Source of the DNA: CAZBUB01 sp964494985
GTDB lineage: Bacteria > Desulfobacterota > Desulfovibrionia > Desulfovibrionales > Desulfothermaceae
Assembly: GCA_964494985.1 (NCBI GenBank)
Contig: CAZBUB010000009.1
Coordinates: 1-63,867 of the forward strand
DNA length: 63,867 bases
Direction of reading: 5' to 3'
Position 1 is the stretch's first letter, and every line of letters begins with the position of its first letter. A program made the position numbers and the translations under genes. Positions 24,726-33,961 of this stretch are shown piece after piece. Below the pieces are notes generated by a model, which was given only the letters and a program-made list of their open reading frames with translations, made no database searches and had not been told where the DNA came from.

Positions 24726-26693
24726 TCAGCTAACCCTGCTTCCCAGCTGCATCTCCTGCAGGGGCGCAATCAGGCTTAGGCTTTTTTTGTCCTGGGCAGC
24801 CAGGACCATGCCCTGGGACCAGACCCCACGAAGCTTGGCAGGCTTCAGGTTGGCAGCCACCAGGACCTGGCTGCCTTCAAGTTCGCTGCAAGCATAGTGC
24901 TCAGCCAATCCGGCCACTATCTGCCTGTTCTGCCCCTGGCCCAGGTCCACCTCCAGGATCAAAAGCCTGTCCGCTTCTGGATGGGGCCTGGCTGCCTCGA
25001 TCCTGCCCACCTTGAGTTCCAGGCGCTTGAAATCTGCAATATCCAGAAGATCTGCCTGGTCTGCTCCGGACTTGATTGCTTCCTGAGCACCCTGAGCTTT
25101 ATCATCTGCAGCAGCCTCCTGTTCCGCTAGGATTCGCTCCTGCCTGGGGAAAAGGTTGGACTTGGCTGCCAGCTGTGTCCCGGGCTGCAGGGGCTGCCAA
25201 TTTCCAGCCTCTTCTCGCAGATCCACTGTCTGTGGATTTACCTCAAAACCCAGCTGCAGCCCAAGGGTCTGACTGGCATCGGGCATCACCGGCCACAGGG
25301 CCAGACAGACCTTGCGCAACCCTGCCAGAACCACAGCCATCACACTTGCCAGGCGCTCCTTATACCCCTGCTTATAGAGCTCCCAAGGCGCCTGACGGTC
25401 AATATACTTATTCAGGGCCCGGATCAGTTCCCAGAGTCGCTCCAGACCCTGGGCAAAATCAAAGTCCTGGAAAGAACGGATATACTCCTGCAGGCACTGC
25501 AGTCCAAGGCGGACCAGCTCCTGATCCTCCTGCTGGACCTCCTGTCCTGGTCCAGGCACTACTCCCTGGTGATACTTCTTGTTCATGGCCAGGGTCCTGT
25601 TGAAAAGATTGCCCAGGTCATTGGCCAGGTCTGAATTAAAGCGCTGCACCAAGCCTTCTTCCGAAAAGCTACCGTCATGGCCAAAGTGCATATCCCGCAG
25701 CAAAAAGTAGCGAAACCCATCCAGACCATACTTGTCTCGAAGCTGCAGCGGGTCCACCACATTGCCCAAGCTTTTGGACATCTTGGCTTCCTGCACCTTC
25801 CAGTAGCCGTGCACCCTCAAAGCTTTGTAAGGTTCAAGGCCTGCGGCCTTAAGCATGGTGGGCCAAAATATTGCGTGCGGCTTGAGGATATCCTTGGCTA
25901 CCAGATGGTGGGCAGCTGGCCAGAATTGTTTGAACTTCTCTCCCTGGGGCCAGTCCAGGGCCGAAATATAGTTAAGCAAAGCATCAAACCAGACATAGGT
26001 CACATAATCAGAATCAAACGGCAGCTCTACTCCCCAATCCAGCCTTTTCTTGGGCCTGGAGATGCAAAGATCGTCCAGGGGCTCCCTTAACATAGCCAAG
26101 ACTTCATTTCTGTACTGCTCTGGCCTGATAAAGTCTGGATCTTGCTGGATGTACTCCCGTAGCCAATCCTGGTACTTGGACATCCGGAAAAAATAATTCT
26201 TTTCCTTGATGTACTCCGGCTTCTTCTGGTGATCCGGACAAAAACCATCCTGCAGCTCCCTTTCGGTATAAAAGCACTCGCATCCAAAGCAGTAATAGCC
26301 CCCATACTCCCCGAAATAGATGTCCCCTTTGTCGTAAACAAGCTGCAGAAATCTCTGCACGCATTCCTTGTGCGCCGCCTCAGAGGTGCGCACAAAGCGG
26401 TCAAACTCAATGCCCAACCTGGGCCAGAGCTCCTTAAATTGGGCGCTGATTCGATCCGCGTATTCCTGGGGATACTGTCCATTTTCCTGGGCTGCTTGGA
26501 CAATCTTATCTCCGTGCTCATCTGTGCCAGTCAAAAAAAAGGTCTCCTGGTCCAGGAGCTTGTGGAATCTGTTGACGCAGTCCGCTACAATGGTGGTATA
26601 GGCGTGTCCCAGGTGGGGACTGGCATTTACGTAATATATAGGGGTGGAGATAAAAAAACTTTGCACTTTGTCCTCCGCCTGGCTAATGCTCAC
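24726..26693 (-). CDS. metG: Methionyl-tRNA synthetase
   Basis: 655-residue class I synthetase. Seen: ISTPIYYVNASPHLGHAYT (HIGH-type), a zinc-knuckle region with CFGCECFYTE, KMSKSLGNVV (KMSKS), and a C-terminal EMAP-II-like tRNA-binding domain (about 550-650, KVGRIEAARPHPEADRL). It starts with GTG, overlapping the ricT stop in GTGA, so the two are coupled. An Ala/Gln/Glu-rich linker precedes the C-terminal domain. Confidence 0.95.
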   Translation of the reverse strand: MSISQAEDKVQSFFISTPIYYVNASPHLGHAYTTIVADCVNRFHKLLDQETFFLTGTDEHGDKIVQAAQENGQYPQEYADRISAQFKELWPRLGIEFDRFVRTSEAAHKECVQRFLQLVYDKGDIYFGEYGGYYCFGCECFYTERELQDGFCPDHQKKPEYIKEKNYFFRMSKYQDWLREYIQQDPDFIRPEQYRNEVLAMLREPLDDLCISRPKKRLDWGVELPFDSDYVTYVWFDALLNYISALDWPQGEKFKQFWPAAHHLVAKDILKPHAIFWPTMLKAAGLEPYKALRVHGYWKVQEAKMSKSLGNVVDPLQLRDKYGLDGFRYFLLRDMHFGHDGSFSEEGLVQRFNSDLANDLGNLFNRTLAMNKKYHQGVVPGPGQEVQQEDQELVRLGLQCLQEYIRSFQDFDFAQGLERLWELIRALNKYIDRQAPWELYKQGYKERLASVMAVVLAGLRKVCLALWPVMPDASQTLGLQLGFEVNPQTVDLREEAGNWQPLQPGTQLAAKSNLFPRQERILAEQEAAADDKAQGAQEAIKSGADQADLLDIADFKRLELKVGRIEAARPHPEADRLLILEVDLGQGQNRQIVAGLAEHYACSELEGSQVLVAANLKPAKLRGVWSQGMVLAAQDKKSLSLIAPLQEMQLGSRVS

Positions 26694-27754
26694 TTTTTCT
26701 TTTTCCTGGATCTGCTTCTTCTTTTTTTGCCTTTGCCTTTGCCGCTTCCCTGATTGAGCGAATGAGATGCCTTACCTTCCCGGGCCTGGCCCTCAGTCTG
26801 CTTTTGTTCCTGGGCCTTGGCTGCTGCTTTGTTTTTGGCCGTGGTATCCTGAGCCTGCTGCCCTTTGGGTTCTGGATTGTTGGGATTCTTCTGGGCCCGC
26901 ACCTGGACCAAAGCCTGAGCGCTCTCTACCTGCGCTTCTGAATTGTTTCCTTCCAAAAGCTCTGTCCATTCAGGCAAGGTCATCTCCAGCTCTTGACCAT
27001 CATTGTTGCACACTACCAGGGAATCCCGGAATAGGTTGGCCCGCAGCACCTTGTACTCCCCCTCTGAGGTCTCATATTTTTTGCCTATCTTGGGACATTT
27101 GCGTTTGAAATCATCATAATTGGCCCGTTCGAAATTCAGGCAGCAAAGCAGCCTGCCGCAAGATCCGGATATCTTGGATGGATTGAGAAATAACTGCTGC
27201 TCCTTGGCCATCTTGATAGTCACAGGCTCAAACCTGCGCATGAATTGATGACAGCAGCAGACCCTGCCGCAGCTGCCTATACCGCCCATGATCTGGGCCT
27301 CGTGCCGTACCCCGATCTGCCTGAGCTCGATCCTGGTCCTGTATTTGCCTACCAGGAGCTTGACCAACTCTCGGAAATCTATCCTGGAAGGGGCAGTAAA
27401 ATAGAAGACTATCTTGCTTTGGTCAAAGCGCACCTCCACATCCACCAGCTTCATTTCCAGATCCAGCTCCCGGATCTTCTGCCTGCAGAACTCCAAGGCT
27501 TCCTGGCCCAGGCCCTCGTTTTCCTGCTGAACCTGGAAGTCCTCTGCACTGGCCTTGCGCTCTATCTCTTTTAGTCCCTCCAGTTCCAAATCCTGTGGGG
27601 CACTGTCCCTGACCGTTACCACCCAGGCCAGACCACGGCCCTCCTCGGTCCGGACCAAGACCTGATCCCCGGGCTGGATCTCTTCCTGCTCCTCGCAGGA
27701 AAAGAAATACACCTGTCCCTGAGTCCTAAACTTGACTCCAATATACTGTGCCAT
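26690..27754 (-). CDS. ricT: PSP1-domain protein (RicT/YaaT family)
   Basis: 354 residues. The PSP1 C-terminal domain contains the Cys cluster SCGRVCCCHQF and SCGRLLCCLNFE, which in Bacillus RicT contributes to Fe-S binding in the RicAFT complex that steers RNA processing. The last ~80 residues are a low-complexity Ala/Gln/Lys tail ending in KKRRSRSRKKKK, which is likely to bind RNA. RicA and RicF are not seen here, so the function in this organism is open. It is coupled to metG, a common arrangement. Confidence 0.85.
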   Translation of the reverse strand: MAQYIGVKFRTQGQVYFFSCEEQEEIQPGDQVLVRTEEGRGLAWVVTVRDSAPQDLELEGLKEIERKASAEDFQVQQENEGLGQEALEFCRQKIRELDLEMKLVDVEVRFDQSKIVFYFTAPSRIDFRELVKLLVGKYRTRIELRQIGVRHEAQIMGGIGSCGRVCCCHQFMRRFEPVTIKMAKEQQLFLNPSKISGSCGRLLCCLNFERANYDDFKRKCPKIGKKYETSEGEYKVLRANLFRDSLVVCNNDGQELEMTLPEWTELLEGNNSEAQVESAQALVQVRAQKNPNNPEPKGQQAQDTTAKNKAAAKAQEQKQTEGQAREGKASHSLNQGSGKGKGKKRRSRSRKKKK

Positions 27755-27817
27755 TTTCTATATCTTTATCCCGCCCCAAATCGGCGGGCCGTAAACAAGT
27801 TCATCCCTGCAGGTAGC

Positions 27818-30469
27818 CTATTTCTCCTGCAGCAGCTGCCTGAATTTCTGCAGGGCGCCTTCTATGCCTGCGGGATTCGACCCCCCTGCCTGGGCCAAAT
27901 CAGGCCTGCCTCCACCGCTGCCGCCAACTTCCTTGGCCGCTTCCCGGATCAGCTCCGGGGCAGTAAACCTGGAATGCAGGTCTTCGCTGACATACAGCAG
28001 CAAAAGGGCCTTGCCCTGGTTCTCAGAGGCCAGCAGAGCCGCCCCCTGGGGCATTTTGGTGCGCAGATCATCCATGACCTTGCGCAGCCCATCCATGCCT
28101 GAGTTTCCTGGCAGGCTGACCTGGGCGGCCACTGCAGAGATACCGTTTATCTCCTCTTTTTTGTCCAGGATGGACCCCTCTCCAACCATGCTCTGCCTGG
28201 ACTGCAGATCCTTGAGCTCCTCCTGCAGCCTCCTGGCTTCCTGCTTCAGTTCCTGGACCCGCCTAGCCAGGCTTTCCGGCTGAGTCTTCAAGGCCTGGCA
28301 GGCCTCCTGCAAAATGCCCTTCTGGGTCCTGAAGTGCTCCAGGGCATTCCAGGCAGTAGCTGCCTCTATCCTGCGCACCCCTGAGGCTACTCCGGCCTCA
28401 GACAGGATACAGAACACCCCGGCCTGACCGGTCTTCTGCAGATGGGTGCCCCCGCAAAGTTCCTTGGAGACTCCAGGCACCTCCACCACCCGGACCTGAT
28501 CCGCATACTTCTCCTGAAACAGGCCCACAGCCTCCTCAGCCTGGGCCTGGGCAAAGGCCATCTCCCTGGTTTGTACTTCCAGGTCAGTGAAAATGGCCCG
28601 ATTTACTTCGTCCTCAATTTGTTGCAGCTGCTCTGGCTCCAAGGCACTGATATGCGTAAAGTCAAAGCGCAGTCGCTGCGGAGAGACCAGGGACCCGGAC
28701 TGCTGTACGTGCTGGCCCAGGATCTTGCGCAGGGCAGCATGCAGCAGATGGGTGCACGTATGATTCCTGGCGCAGGCCATGCGCAACCCCTCATCCACCT
28801 TGAGGTTCACCTCCTGGTCCTGCTTGAAATCCCCTTGCAGCACCCTAATCTGGTGTACGATAAAGGACTGTGCTGGCTTCAGTGTCTGCACCACCTCTGC
28901 CAGTCCGGTGTCTGCCAGCATCCGACCCTGATCCCCGACCTGGCCTCCGGATTCGCCATAAAAAGGGGTCCTGGCAGTGAGCACAAACACCTGGTCTCCT
29001 TCTTCGGCCTGGGTCAGACTGTTGCCCTGCATATCCAAAAGGGCCACGATCCGGCTGGAGCACTGCAGGGTCTCGTAGCCCAAGAACTCTGTCTGCCAAC
29101 CTGCCTCCAGATAAGACGCAAACTCCCCGGCCAGGTCCACCTCTCCGCTACCTGCCCAGGTGGCCTTGGACCTTTGCCTTTGCTTCTGCATGAGTTGCTC
29201 AAATCCGTGCTCGTCTACTGCAAAGCCCTGCTTCTCAGCCACATCACGGACAATGTCCACCGGAAAGCCAAAGGTATCGTAGAGCTTGAACACCAATTGA
29301 CCCGGGACCTGGTTCTCAGCTTCTGTCCTCAGCCTAGCCAGCTCCTGGTCTAGGATTTCCAGACCTTTGTCCAGAGTCCTGCTGAAGTTTTCCTCTTCCT
29401 GCTGCACCACCTTGGTCATGAATTCCCCTGTCTGCAGCAACTCTGGATAGGCCTGGCCCATCTCGCTCACCAGCTGGCCACAGATCTGATACATGAATGG
29501 CTCCTCCAGGCCCAGGAATCTCCCGAACCTGAAGGCCCGGCGTATCAGCCTGCGCAGAACATAACCCCGGCCTTCGTTGGAGGGCAGAATTCCGTCAGCG
29601 ATCATGAAACCTACTGCCCGGCTATGGTCAGCTATAACCCGCAGGGCCACGTCGATATCCGAGTCTTTGCCATACTGGACCTGGGCCTTGTAAGCCATGC
29701 TCTGGATGAGCCCGGAGAAGAGATCAGTGTCAAAATTGGAATACACCCCCTGGCAGACTGCAGCGATCCGTTCCAGGCCCATGCCAGTGTCTATACTGGG
29801 ATGGGGCAAAGGTGTCATTTGACCGTTTTCATCCCGGTCATACTGCATAAATACCAGGTTCCAAAGCTCCAGGTAGCGATCACACTCACAGACCCCTATT
29901 TCACAATCCGGTCCACAGGCCATCTGCTGGCCCTGATCAATGAGTATCTCTGAACAGGGGCCGCAAGGGCCAGTATCTCCCATGGACCAGAAGTTCTCCT
30001 CTTCGCCCAGCCTGTAGATCCTCTCCTGGGGCAGGCCTATCACATCCCGCCAAATAGCATAGGCCTCATCATCGTCCAGGTAAACAGAAGCATAAAGCTT
30101 GGTGGCTGGCAGTCCAACTTCCTGGGTCAGATATTCCCAGCCCAGGCGAATGGCCTCCTCTTTAAAGTAATCCCCGAAGGAGAAATTGCCCAGCATCTCA
30201 AAAAAAGTGTGATGCCTGGCTGTACGGCCCACATTCTCCAGATCATTGTGCTTGCCGCCCACCCGCAGGCACTTCTGGGCTGTAACCGCCCTTTTATAAC
30301 CCCTTTTCTCCTGGCCCAGGAAAACCTTCTTAAACTGCACCATACCTGCATTGGTAAACAGCAGGCTAGGGTCGTCCTTGGGAATCAGGGGCGAACTGGG
30401 CAATACCTGATGTTCGCGTCTGGAGAAAAATTCCAAAAAAGACCTGCGTATCTCTGAAGCGCTAATCAA
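27818..30469 (-). CDS. alaS: Alanyl-tRNA synthetase
   Basis: 883 residues. Class II catalytic core (SSPLIPKDDPSLLFTNAGMV, FFEMLGNFSFGDYFK), editing domain with zinc-site HTCTHLLHAAL and CGGTHL, and a C-terminal oligomerisation/C-Ala region with SGGGRPDLAQAG. The start is TTG at 30469, supported by AGGAG six bases upstream; family alignment agrees. It sits just downstream of recA, as in Desulfovibrio. Confidence 0.96.
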   Translation of the reverse strand: MISASEIRRSFLEFFSRREHQVLPSSPLIPKDDPSLLFTNAGMVQFKKVFLGQEKRGYKRAVTAQKCLRVGGKHNDLENVGRTARHHTFFEMLGNFSFGDYFKEEAIRLGWEYLTQEVGLPATKLYASVYLDDDEAYAIWRDVIGLPQERIYRLGEEENFWSMGDTGPCGPCSEILIDQGQQMACGPDCEIGVCECDRYLELWNLVFMQYDRDENGQMTPLPHPSIDTGMGLERIAAVCQGVYSNFDTDLFSGLIQSMAYKAQVQYGKDSDIDVALRVIADHSRAVGFMIADGILPSNEGRGYVLRRLIRRAFRFGRFLGLEEPFMYQICGQLVSEMGQAYPELLQTGEFMTKVVQQEEENFSRTLDKGLEILDQELARLRTEAENQVPGQLVFKLYDTFGFPVDIVRDVAEKQGFAVDEHGFEQLMQKQRQRSKATWAGSGEVDLAGEFASYLEAGWQTEFLGYETLQCSSRIVALLDMQGNSLTQAEEGDQVFVLTARTPFYGESGGQVGDQGRMLADTGLAEVVQTLKPAQSFIVHQIRVLQGDFKQDQEVNLKVDEGLRMACARNHTCTHLLHAALRKILGQHVQQSGSLVSPQRLRFDFTHISALEPEQLQQIEDEVNRAIFTDLEVQTREMAFAQAQAEEAVGLFQEKYADQVRVVEVPGVSKELCGGTHLQKTGQAGVFCILSEAGVASGVRRIEAATAWNALEHFRTQKGILQEACQALKTQPESLARRVQELKQEARRLQEELKDLQSRQSMVGEGSILDKKEEINGISAVAAQVSLPGNSGMDGLRKVMDDLRTKMPQGAALLASENQGKALLLLYVSEDLHSRFTAPELIREAAKEVGGSGGGRPDLAQAGGSNPAGIEGALQKFRQLLQEK

Positions 30470-30539
30470 AAAACACTCCTATTGCTTTGGATTTCCTGTC
30501 TGGATCCAGTAGCTAGTCCCTGGTCTTAATCCCTGCCTT

Positions 30540-31607
30540 CTATTCCAAGGACCCCTGCTCCTGGTCTTCCTGGACAGCCCCTTGCTGGACCTCCTTCAGA
30601 CCCAAGTGTTCCAGGATCTTTTCCTCTATGGCCTGCCTGATCTCAGGATTTTCCTGCAAAAAGGCCCGGACATTCTCCTTGCCCTGCCCTAGGCGCTCTG
30701 AGCCAAAAGCGAACCAGGAGCCACTTTTATCCACAATGCCGTGCTGCACACCCAGATCGATCAGCTCCCCTTCCTTGGAAACCCCAGTACCGTAGAGAAT
30801 ATCAAACTGGGCTTCCCTGAAGGGTGGAGCCACTTTATTCTTGACCACCTTGACCCTGACCCGGTTGCCGTAGGACTCCTCCTTGTCCTTCAGGGTCTGG
30901 ATCCTGCGAATGTCCAGCCTGATGGAGGCATAAAACTTCAAGGCGTTGCCCCCAGTGGTGGTTTCCGGGCTTCCGAAACCTGTCATGCCGATTTTCATCC
31001 GAATCTGGTTGATAAAAATCACCGAGGTTTTGGAGCGATGGATAGAGCCTGTTAGCTTACGCATGGCATGGGACATAAGCCTGGCATGGCCCCCGACTTG
31101 GGTCTCACCCATGCTGCCCTCCAGCTCTGCCTGGGGAATCAGGGCAGCAACAGAATCCACCACTATAACATCCACAGCACCGGATCTGACCAAGAGATCA
31201 CAGATCTCCAGGGCCTGCTCCCCATAGTCAGGCTGGGAGATCAAAAGCTCCTCCGTGTTCAGGCCGATACGCTGGGCATAATAAACATCCAGAGCGTGCT
31301 CCGCGTCCACAAAAGCCACAGTGCCCCCGGCTTTCTGAGCCTCGGCCAGGATTTGCAGGGCCAAGGTAGTCTTGCCCGAAGACTCGGTGCCAAAGACTTC
31401 TATCACTCTGCCCCTGGGAATACCACCAACGCCCAGGGCCAGATCCAGGCTGATAGAGCCTGTGGATATTGCAGGCACCTGCTGATGGGCCTGATCTGAG
31501 AGGAACATTACCGAACCCTGGCCGTACTTACGCTCTATGGTGGTCAAAGCGGTCTGCAGGGCCTCTTTGCGCAAATCTTGATTTGCTTGAGGGGCTTTGC
31601 GAGCCAT
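30540..31607 (-). CDS. recA: Recombinase RecA
   Basis: 355 residues. Walker A GTESSGKTTLALQ, Walker B VIVVDSVAALIPQAE, DNA-binding loops around GSMGETQVGGHARLMSHAMRKL and MTGFGSPETTTGG, and an acidic Gln-rich tail ending EDQEQGSLE. It mediates strand exchange and triggers LexA self-cleavage. No obvious LexA site was found in the 100 bases upstream. Confidence 0.97.
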   Translation of the reverse strand: MARKAPQANQDLRKEALQTALTTIERKYGQGSVMFLSDQAHQQVPAISTGSISLDLALGVGGIPRGRVIEVFGTESSGKTTLALQILAEAQKAGGTVAFVDAEHALDVYYAQRIGLNTEELLISQPDYGEQALEICDLLVRSGAVDVIVVDSVAALIPQAELEGSMGETQVGGHARLMSHAMRKLTGSIHRSKTSVIFINQIRMKIGMTGFGSPETTTGGNALKFYASIRLDIRRIQTLKDKEESYGNRVRVKVVKNKVAPPFREAQFDILYGTGVSKEGELIDLGVQHGIVDKSGSWFAFGSERLGQGKENVRAFLQENPEIRQAIEEKILEHLGLKEVQQGAVQEDQEQGSLE

Positions 31608-31682
31608 GGATATCTCCGTTGTTTGTTAAAATTCAGCTGTATAATCTTGAGCTGTGCGCCTCTTGGGTCTGGAACTATTTGG

Positions 31683-31711
31683 TTTATAACAGATAGCCGC
31701 ACGCAGGGCAA
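31683..31711 (-). promoter_or_regulatory. Predicted recA promoter
   Basis: On the minus strand TTGCCC (31706-31711), 17 bases, then TATAAA (31683-31688), about 75 bases before the recA ATG. The -10 box and spacing are good and the -35 box is fair. Confidence 0.5.
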
Positions 31712-31779
31712 CAAGCCCTAACACCGCTGCCAGGAAGCATCTTGCCCATGTTTTCGAAGTATATTAGTTTAGTTTTATT

Positions 31780-32889
31780 ATGTACAGGCAATATGACTGC
31801 TTGGCACTATTCTCCGGAGGACTGGACAGCCTGCTGGCCTGCAAGTTGATTCAGGCCCAGGGCCTGCGGGTGCTGGGCCTGCACTTTCTCTCCCCTTTTT
31901 TCGGCAACCAGGATCTGATCTCGCACTGGCAAAAACTGCACAATATAGATCTGTTGCCTGTGGACATCAGCAAAGAGTTTATCCAGCTTTTGCTGCAGGG
32001 TCCGGAGTACGGCCTGGGCAAGGGGCTCAATCCTTGCGTGGACTGCAAGATCCTCATGCTGCAAATGAGCAAAGGCATGCTGGAACAATTCCAGGCCGGA
32101 TTCATCATCAGCGGGGAAGTCCTGGGCCAGAGACCCATGTCCCAGCGCAAGGATGCCTTGAATTTGATCCCTAAAAAATCCGGAACCAAAGAGATCCTGC
32201 TCAGGCCCTTATCTGCCAGCAATCTGCGCCCTACTTTCATGGAGCTCTCTGGAAAAGTGGACAGATCTCGTCTGATGGACTTCCAAGGCAGAGGGCGTAA
32301 ACAACAGCTAAGCCTGGCCAAGGAGATGCAGCTGCAGGAAATACCAACCCCAGCAGGGGGCTGCCTGCTCACAGAGCCAGAGACTGTCAAGAGGTTCTGG
32401 CCTGTGCTCAAGAAAGTGCCCAACCCCGGCCCTGAGGATTTCGCCCTGAGCAAAGTAGGCCGCCAGTACTGGGCAGGAGATCACTGGCTGGTGATCGGCA
32501 GGAATCAGCAGGACAATCAGGAGCTTTTGAACCTGATCCAAAAAGGGGATCTCTTGTTCAAGCTCCTGGACGTCCCAGGCCCCATAGCAGTGGCCAGGCA
32601 GCTGCACAGGCAGTGGTCAGCAGAGGCTGTGCACTCAGCAGCCAGCTTCATGTTGCGCTTTTCCAACAAAACCAAAAAATACCTGCAGCCGATACGGATA
32701 CGGGTAGGCGCCCCTGAAGGCAATATCCAGGAAATACAGGTCAAACCGCAGCCGGATGGCCAAGGTCTGAGCTGGAAGGAAGTTTCCTGGCAGGAGTTCG
32801 AGCAGGACAAACAAGCAGGCCTGATCCCCAACCAGGCCTGCGGATCCCACAACAGGGAAAAAAACCTTACAAATGCCTCCAATGGCTAA
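31780..32889 (+). CDS. PP-loop ATPase, MnmA/ThiI-like
   Basis: 369 residues. PP-loop SGGLDSLLA at residues ~12-20, a NPCVDCK motif resembling the catalytic CxxC of MnmA thiouridylases, and PAGGCLLTEPE, also seen in this group. Such proteins adenylate a tRNA base or a small substrate and transfer sulfur. It lacks a clear MnmA C-terminal barrel, so the exact product is unresolved; tRNA thiolation is the best guess. No ribosome-binding site is evident before the ATG. The 3' end overlaps the converging VKOR gene by 23 bases. Confidence 0.7.
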   Translation: MYRQYDCLALFSGGLDSLLACKLIQAQGLRVLGLHFLSPFFGNQDLISHWQKLHNIDLLPVDISKEFIQLLLQGPEYGLGKGLNPCVDCKILMLQMSKGMLEQFQAGFIISGEVLGQRPMSQRKDALNLIPKKSGTKEILLRPLSASNLRPTFMELSGKVDRSRLMDFQGRGRKQQLSLAKEMQLQEIPTPAGGCLLTEPETVKRFWPVLKKVPNPGPEDFALSKVGRQYWAGDHWLVIGRNQQDNQELLNLIQKGDLLFKLLDVPGPIAVARQLHRQWSAEAVHSAASFMLRFSNKTKKYLQPIRIRVGAPEGNIQEIQVKPQPDGQGLSWKEVSWQEFEQDKQAGLIPNQACGSHNREKNLTNASNG

Positions 32890-33829
32890 TCAGGCCCTGC
32901 TCCCAGAGGTACTTGGCTATTTCAGAAGCCCCCATGCTGAGCACCTCTTTGGAGTTGCCCTGCTTGGCCAGAAGCACAGGTACCCCCCTCAATCCCCTGG
33001 CCTGGAAAAAATCCCTGGCCTTTTGCACCCTCTCTTCCAGCTCCTTGGAAACCTCCTGTCCTTTTAAGGCTTCACCATCCTCTAGCTGCTTGGCCTCCAG
33101 GATACTCCTGAAGGCATCCTGCTCTTTACTCCGGACAAAAGCCAGCCTTTGCAGACTTGCTTGGCCCTGATCCAAACTGCAAAGATACCAGCTTGCACGG
33201 CCAGATGCCTGCTCTGCAAGATTGACCATAACTTCCATACAGTGCGGACAATCCAGGCTAAAGAACAAATACAGTTTGATCTCTTCCTCCTGCTCCTGAC
33301 GAGCCTCCTGACTCAGCATCCAGGTCTCTTCCACGGCCGGGGGCTCCCCAGGGAAAACCAGCACGGCATTTGCCGCCCCAGCTCCGACCCAGACTGCAAG
33401 ACCCAGGCAAAACACCAAAATTGTCCTGCGTACCAGGGAGAAAAGGCCCAAGCTTCCCAGCAGACCCAAAGCCACTGCAATGCATAGCCAGCAAGTCAGC
33501 TCCAGTTCCAGGAGCTGGTAGCTGAGCAAAGCCCCGTCAAAAGCCAAAGCGCCCAAAAGCATCACAAAAATCAGCTGCCAGAGGAGGCTGTTTTGTCCCT
33601 TTCGCTGAGCTAGAAAGCAAAGCAAAAACAGGATCCAACAAAAGGCTGCGCCAGCCAGGACCAAGCCTTGTTCGCCAAAGCGCACTGCCTGGCCTGCCAC
33701 AGCACAGTCTGTGCTCGGACATAGCCCGCCCTGCTGCAGGTACTGCAGCACCAGCTCCAGGCTGAGCCCCAAAGCACCCAACACGAAAAAAAGCATCAGC
33801 CAACCTTCCCGGGAAATCTTCCTCAGCAT
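32867..33829 (-). CDS. VKOR-like membrane domain fused to thioredoxin-like domain
   Basis: 320 residues. The N-terminal half has about five membrane helices with paired cysteines (LCPSTDCAV in the first loop and TCWLC in a helix), the layout of vitamin K epoxide reductase homologues. The C-terminal half is a thioredoxin/DsbA-like domain with CPHC (residue ~205). Such fusions reoxidise a periplasmic disulfide-forming thioredoxin using quinone. Its substrate is unknown. The 3' end overlaps the PP-loop gene on the other strand. Confidence 0.75.
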   Translation of the reverse strand: MLRKISREGWLMLFFVLGALGLSLELVLQYLQQGGLCPSTDCAVAGQAVRFGEQGLVLAGAAFCWILFLLCFLAQRKGQNSLLWQLIFVMLLGALAFDGALLSYQLLELELTCWLCIAVALGLLGSLGLFSLVRRTILVFCLGLAVWVGAGAANAVLVFPGEPPAVEETWMLSQEARQEQEEEIKLYLFFSLDCPHCMEVMVNLAEQASGRASWYLCSLDQGQASLQRLAFVRSKEQDAFRSILEAKQLEDGEALKGQEVSKELEERVQKARDFFQARGLRGVPVLLAKQGNSKEVLSMGASEIAKYLWEQGLISHWRHL

Positions 33830-33961
33830 CTCTCCTCCAACTAACTAAAATACCTGCTTGTCCGATGTTCTTGCTAAGAGCTGGGCTTTTGGTCTACAAC
33901 AGGCCAGCTTAAGAGGCCTACTGCGTATACTCCACACATACCCTAACCCGAGACTGCTTTT

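Noticed and set aside
31608..31700. LexA box upstream of recA
   Set aside because: No palindrome resembling known proteobacterial or Desulfovibrio LexA sites could be found.
33830..33961. Cobalamin riboswitch before the CobD-CobQ gene
   Set aside because: No B12-box-like GCCACTG and too little space for the aptamer.
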